From Nitzschia sp. DOCU1 (Eukaryota > Bacillariophyta > Bacillariophyceae > Bacillariales > Bacillariaceae), in contig OX595985.1 of NCBI GenBank assembly GCA_951394045.1, forward strand, positions 4,774,001 through 4,838,000: a stretch of DNA of 64,000 bases. Reading direction: 5' to 3'. A program made the position numbers and the translations under genes. The notes under the pieces are model-generated. The model was given only the letters and a program-made list of their open reading frames with translations, ran no database searches and was not told where the DNA came from. Positions 62,497 to 64,000 of the stretch are shown piece after piece. Every line of letters starts with the position of its first letter. Positions within the stretch are counted from its first letter, which is position 1.

Positions 62497-63669
62497 CACC
62501 CTCGCAGTGCAGGTCGATGACATTTTGGATCGCTGAGTGCAGCTTCAACTCAGGTGTGGGACAATGAAGGTAGTGATGTCGCATACGTTGATGGTGCATG
62601 GCAGAATGGTGTTTGGTGAAATAGTCGGCCAAATTTGTTTGGCCGGGCTCCCATATGACTTCAAATTCTTTTTCTTTGACTCTGTCGCGGATCCAGTGAT
62701 ACCGCATGTCGATTGCGCGCGAGCGGTTTGGCTTGATGGACGCGTTGGCAATACCGTGGGCCGTGGAGTTGTCTGTGACGATCGGTGTGGTGGATGATGA
62801 TTGCCTCCTTCATGTTGACAAAGAGGCCGCCGATTTCAGCCTCAGAGGCGGAGGAAGCGACAAGACGCAGGATGCCCGCAACGTTGAGAACCGGACCATT
62901 GAAGAAATCGGGATCGTCACGTTTGCCGAGATAAAAATGTCCTCCGACGCGACTGTGTGCTGCCAGTGAGGTAAGATAGCTGGCGTTGCTGTGGCCCTTT
63001 AACTGCATATCGCTGGCTTTGTAGCGAATGACCGCGTCGGGGTGGGTAGCGCAATAATCCAGGAACTGTTTGACGTCGGCTTTGGTCTGTTTGGTGGCGT
63101 TGGCCTGTTGGGAAGCGAGTTCGCTTAATGTCATCAGCATGGTAGGGTCGACGCCGCGGGAGTAGAAGAGATTGGTGCCCACGATTTGTTGGATACGGGT
63201 GACTTCTTCTTTGGTGAGGCGCGGTGTGAGATCAGGGGGTGCTACCGTCTGGACCGTTTTTCCGTACTGTGGCTCCGAATACCAGTGGGGGGCATGTTGT
63301 GGTTTGTCGGGGGCGGGGTGCGCGTATTTCTCGAGGGCCGACGTGATGTATCCGGGCATTGATATGTCACACGTGCGGGCATCGTAGTCCCACTTGAGTG
63401 TGATCCCACCGAAAAGCTTGGCTTCCCAGTCGGTGGAGACGGCTTCATAATCGCGCTGAAGATATGTAAGTAATTGGTTGGTGTCCTCTTTGGCGGTGTA
63501 CTTCACTGCGAAATCGTCGACGACGAGACAGAAAACTGATGGGCTTGCTTGCGTGTTTCCACAGGCCGGGAGTGTGTCGGCTTTGATAATACCCATGTTT
63601 TCCCAATCGCCGTTCCAATTGCTGATTGGCAAGTTTGCCCGCTTGAGGTAAGCCATACATTCCCTGCAC
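62339..63669 (-). pseudogene. Copia E pol fragment (reverse transcriptase C-part and RNase H)
   Basis: Pieces 63669-63445, 63656-62661 and 62707-62339 give GMYGLPQAGKLANQQLE, VVDDFAVKY (intact catalytic pair), LFGGITLKWDY, and RNase H with GHSNASYLTS, where the catalytic Asp is Asn, SSASEAEIGG and LADYFTKHH. Frameshifts occur near 63560 and 62800. As in copia A the frame ends within the LTR. Confidence 0.82.
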
Positions 63670-64000
63670 TAGGCTAGAAACTGCAGTAGATTGTTTTTGG
63701 AAATTGTGAGACTATTTTAAAGTTAGATCTATCGTTGCATCGACTCCATCTTCCCATCTGATCGTGATCACGACTATATATCTTAGTAGACAAGATAGTT
63801 GTCAAGAAGGTAAGACATGCCCGTCCCTAACTAGCAGTGTTGTGTTTCTGCGTGACTGCTCTAGTTAGTGACGCCTAGCATCCTATGACCTTCTAACACC
63901 TATAGCATGACCCTAGGTCCTGATGCCTAGCGTCAAGACTAGCATCAAGATAGACATAGTCGTCGCCTCGCTCTGACCATATATGTGTGTCGCACTTTCT
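63670..64000. other. Unrecognised sequence at the window end
   Basis: No gene or matching repeat seen. CCTAGCATCCTATGACC and GCCTAGCGTCAAGAC near 63870-63940 form loose repeats of a CCTAG-type motif. Confidence 0.35.

Larger units (their letters stand above)
62314..63669 (-). mobile_element. Copia element E, 3' fragment of the copia A family
   Basis: A 183-bp LTR (62314-62496) with the same ends as copia A is followed by the 3' half of pol. Similarity ends abruptly at about 63665, in the GMYGLPQAG region of the reverse transcriptase, so 5' pol, gag and 5' LTR are missing. Confidence 0.82.

Overview
This window looks like a repeat-rich block of a photosynthetic stramenopile nuclear genome, most likely a pennate diatom. 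The reasons are Ty1/copia elements of the type common in diatoms (one with the extended DG-rich linker and a D-S-H protease motif), a DIRS-like tyrosine-recombinase retrotransposon, compact introns, and remnants of ordinary eukaryotic genes (condensin CAP-H, papain-like protease, ABCC transporter, SDF2-like MIR protein). I saw no rRNA, tRNA, CRISPR array or bacterial signal. Almost everything recognisable is mobile DNA or a broken host gene. All family assignments are by eye.

Layout. 1-962: 3' end of a non-LTR retrotransposon. 1541-4595: a complete Tc1/mariner-like DNA transposon (89-bp inverted ends, TA target duplication) carrying a transposase and a second gene for a coiled-coil/WW-like protein, followed by a truncated related transposase (4852-5361). 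5.8-6.4 kb: papain-family protease pseudogene. 7.5-8.0 kb: condensin CAP-H pseudogene. 9431-15873: DIRS-like element A (+), with expanded split direct repeats. 17.2-22.9 kb: decayed copia element C (-). 23056-28709: DIRS-like element B (-), nearly intact genes but only one A and one B repeat. 30.5-32.7 kb: remnant of an ABCC transporter gene (-), broken by an LTR-less copia element D (32753-38648) flanked by a perfect 33-bp direct repeat. 38.7-41.8 kb: short repeats, no convincing gene.

41.9-59.75 kb is a Russian-doll nest. A foldback sequence (arms 41985-42304 and 59404-59745) contains copia A (42742-59403, -, two 183-bp LTRs). Copia A's gag is split by a 1563-bp inverted-repeat DNA element carrying an SDF2-like gene (46524-48086). 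The end of that element is split by copia B (48089-59094, +, target duplication CATAG), whose reverse transcriptase is split by a Ty3/gypsy element (52243-57968, two 532-bp LTRs). After the nest come a small membrane-anchored protein gene (59972-60583), a rearranged second gypsy gag (61445-62270) and copia E, a 3' fragment of copia A's family (62314-63669, -).

The most interesting observations: (1) in five retroelement lineages (DIRS, copia B, C and D, gypsy) gag and pol are in the same frame with one stop codon between them, as expected for readthrough; (2) a Tc1/mariner element with a dedicated partner gene and a possible +1 shift site at a UGA; (3) a non-autonomous-looking DNA element carrying a chaperone-type gene; (4) two DIRS copies with opposite changes in terminal repeat number, sharing a perfect 22-bp palindrome; (5) an LTR-less copia insertion with a 33-bp duplication.
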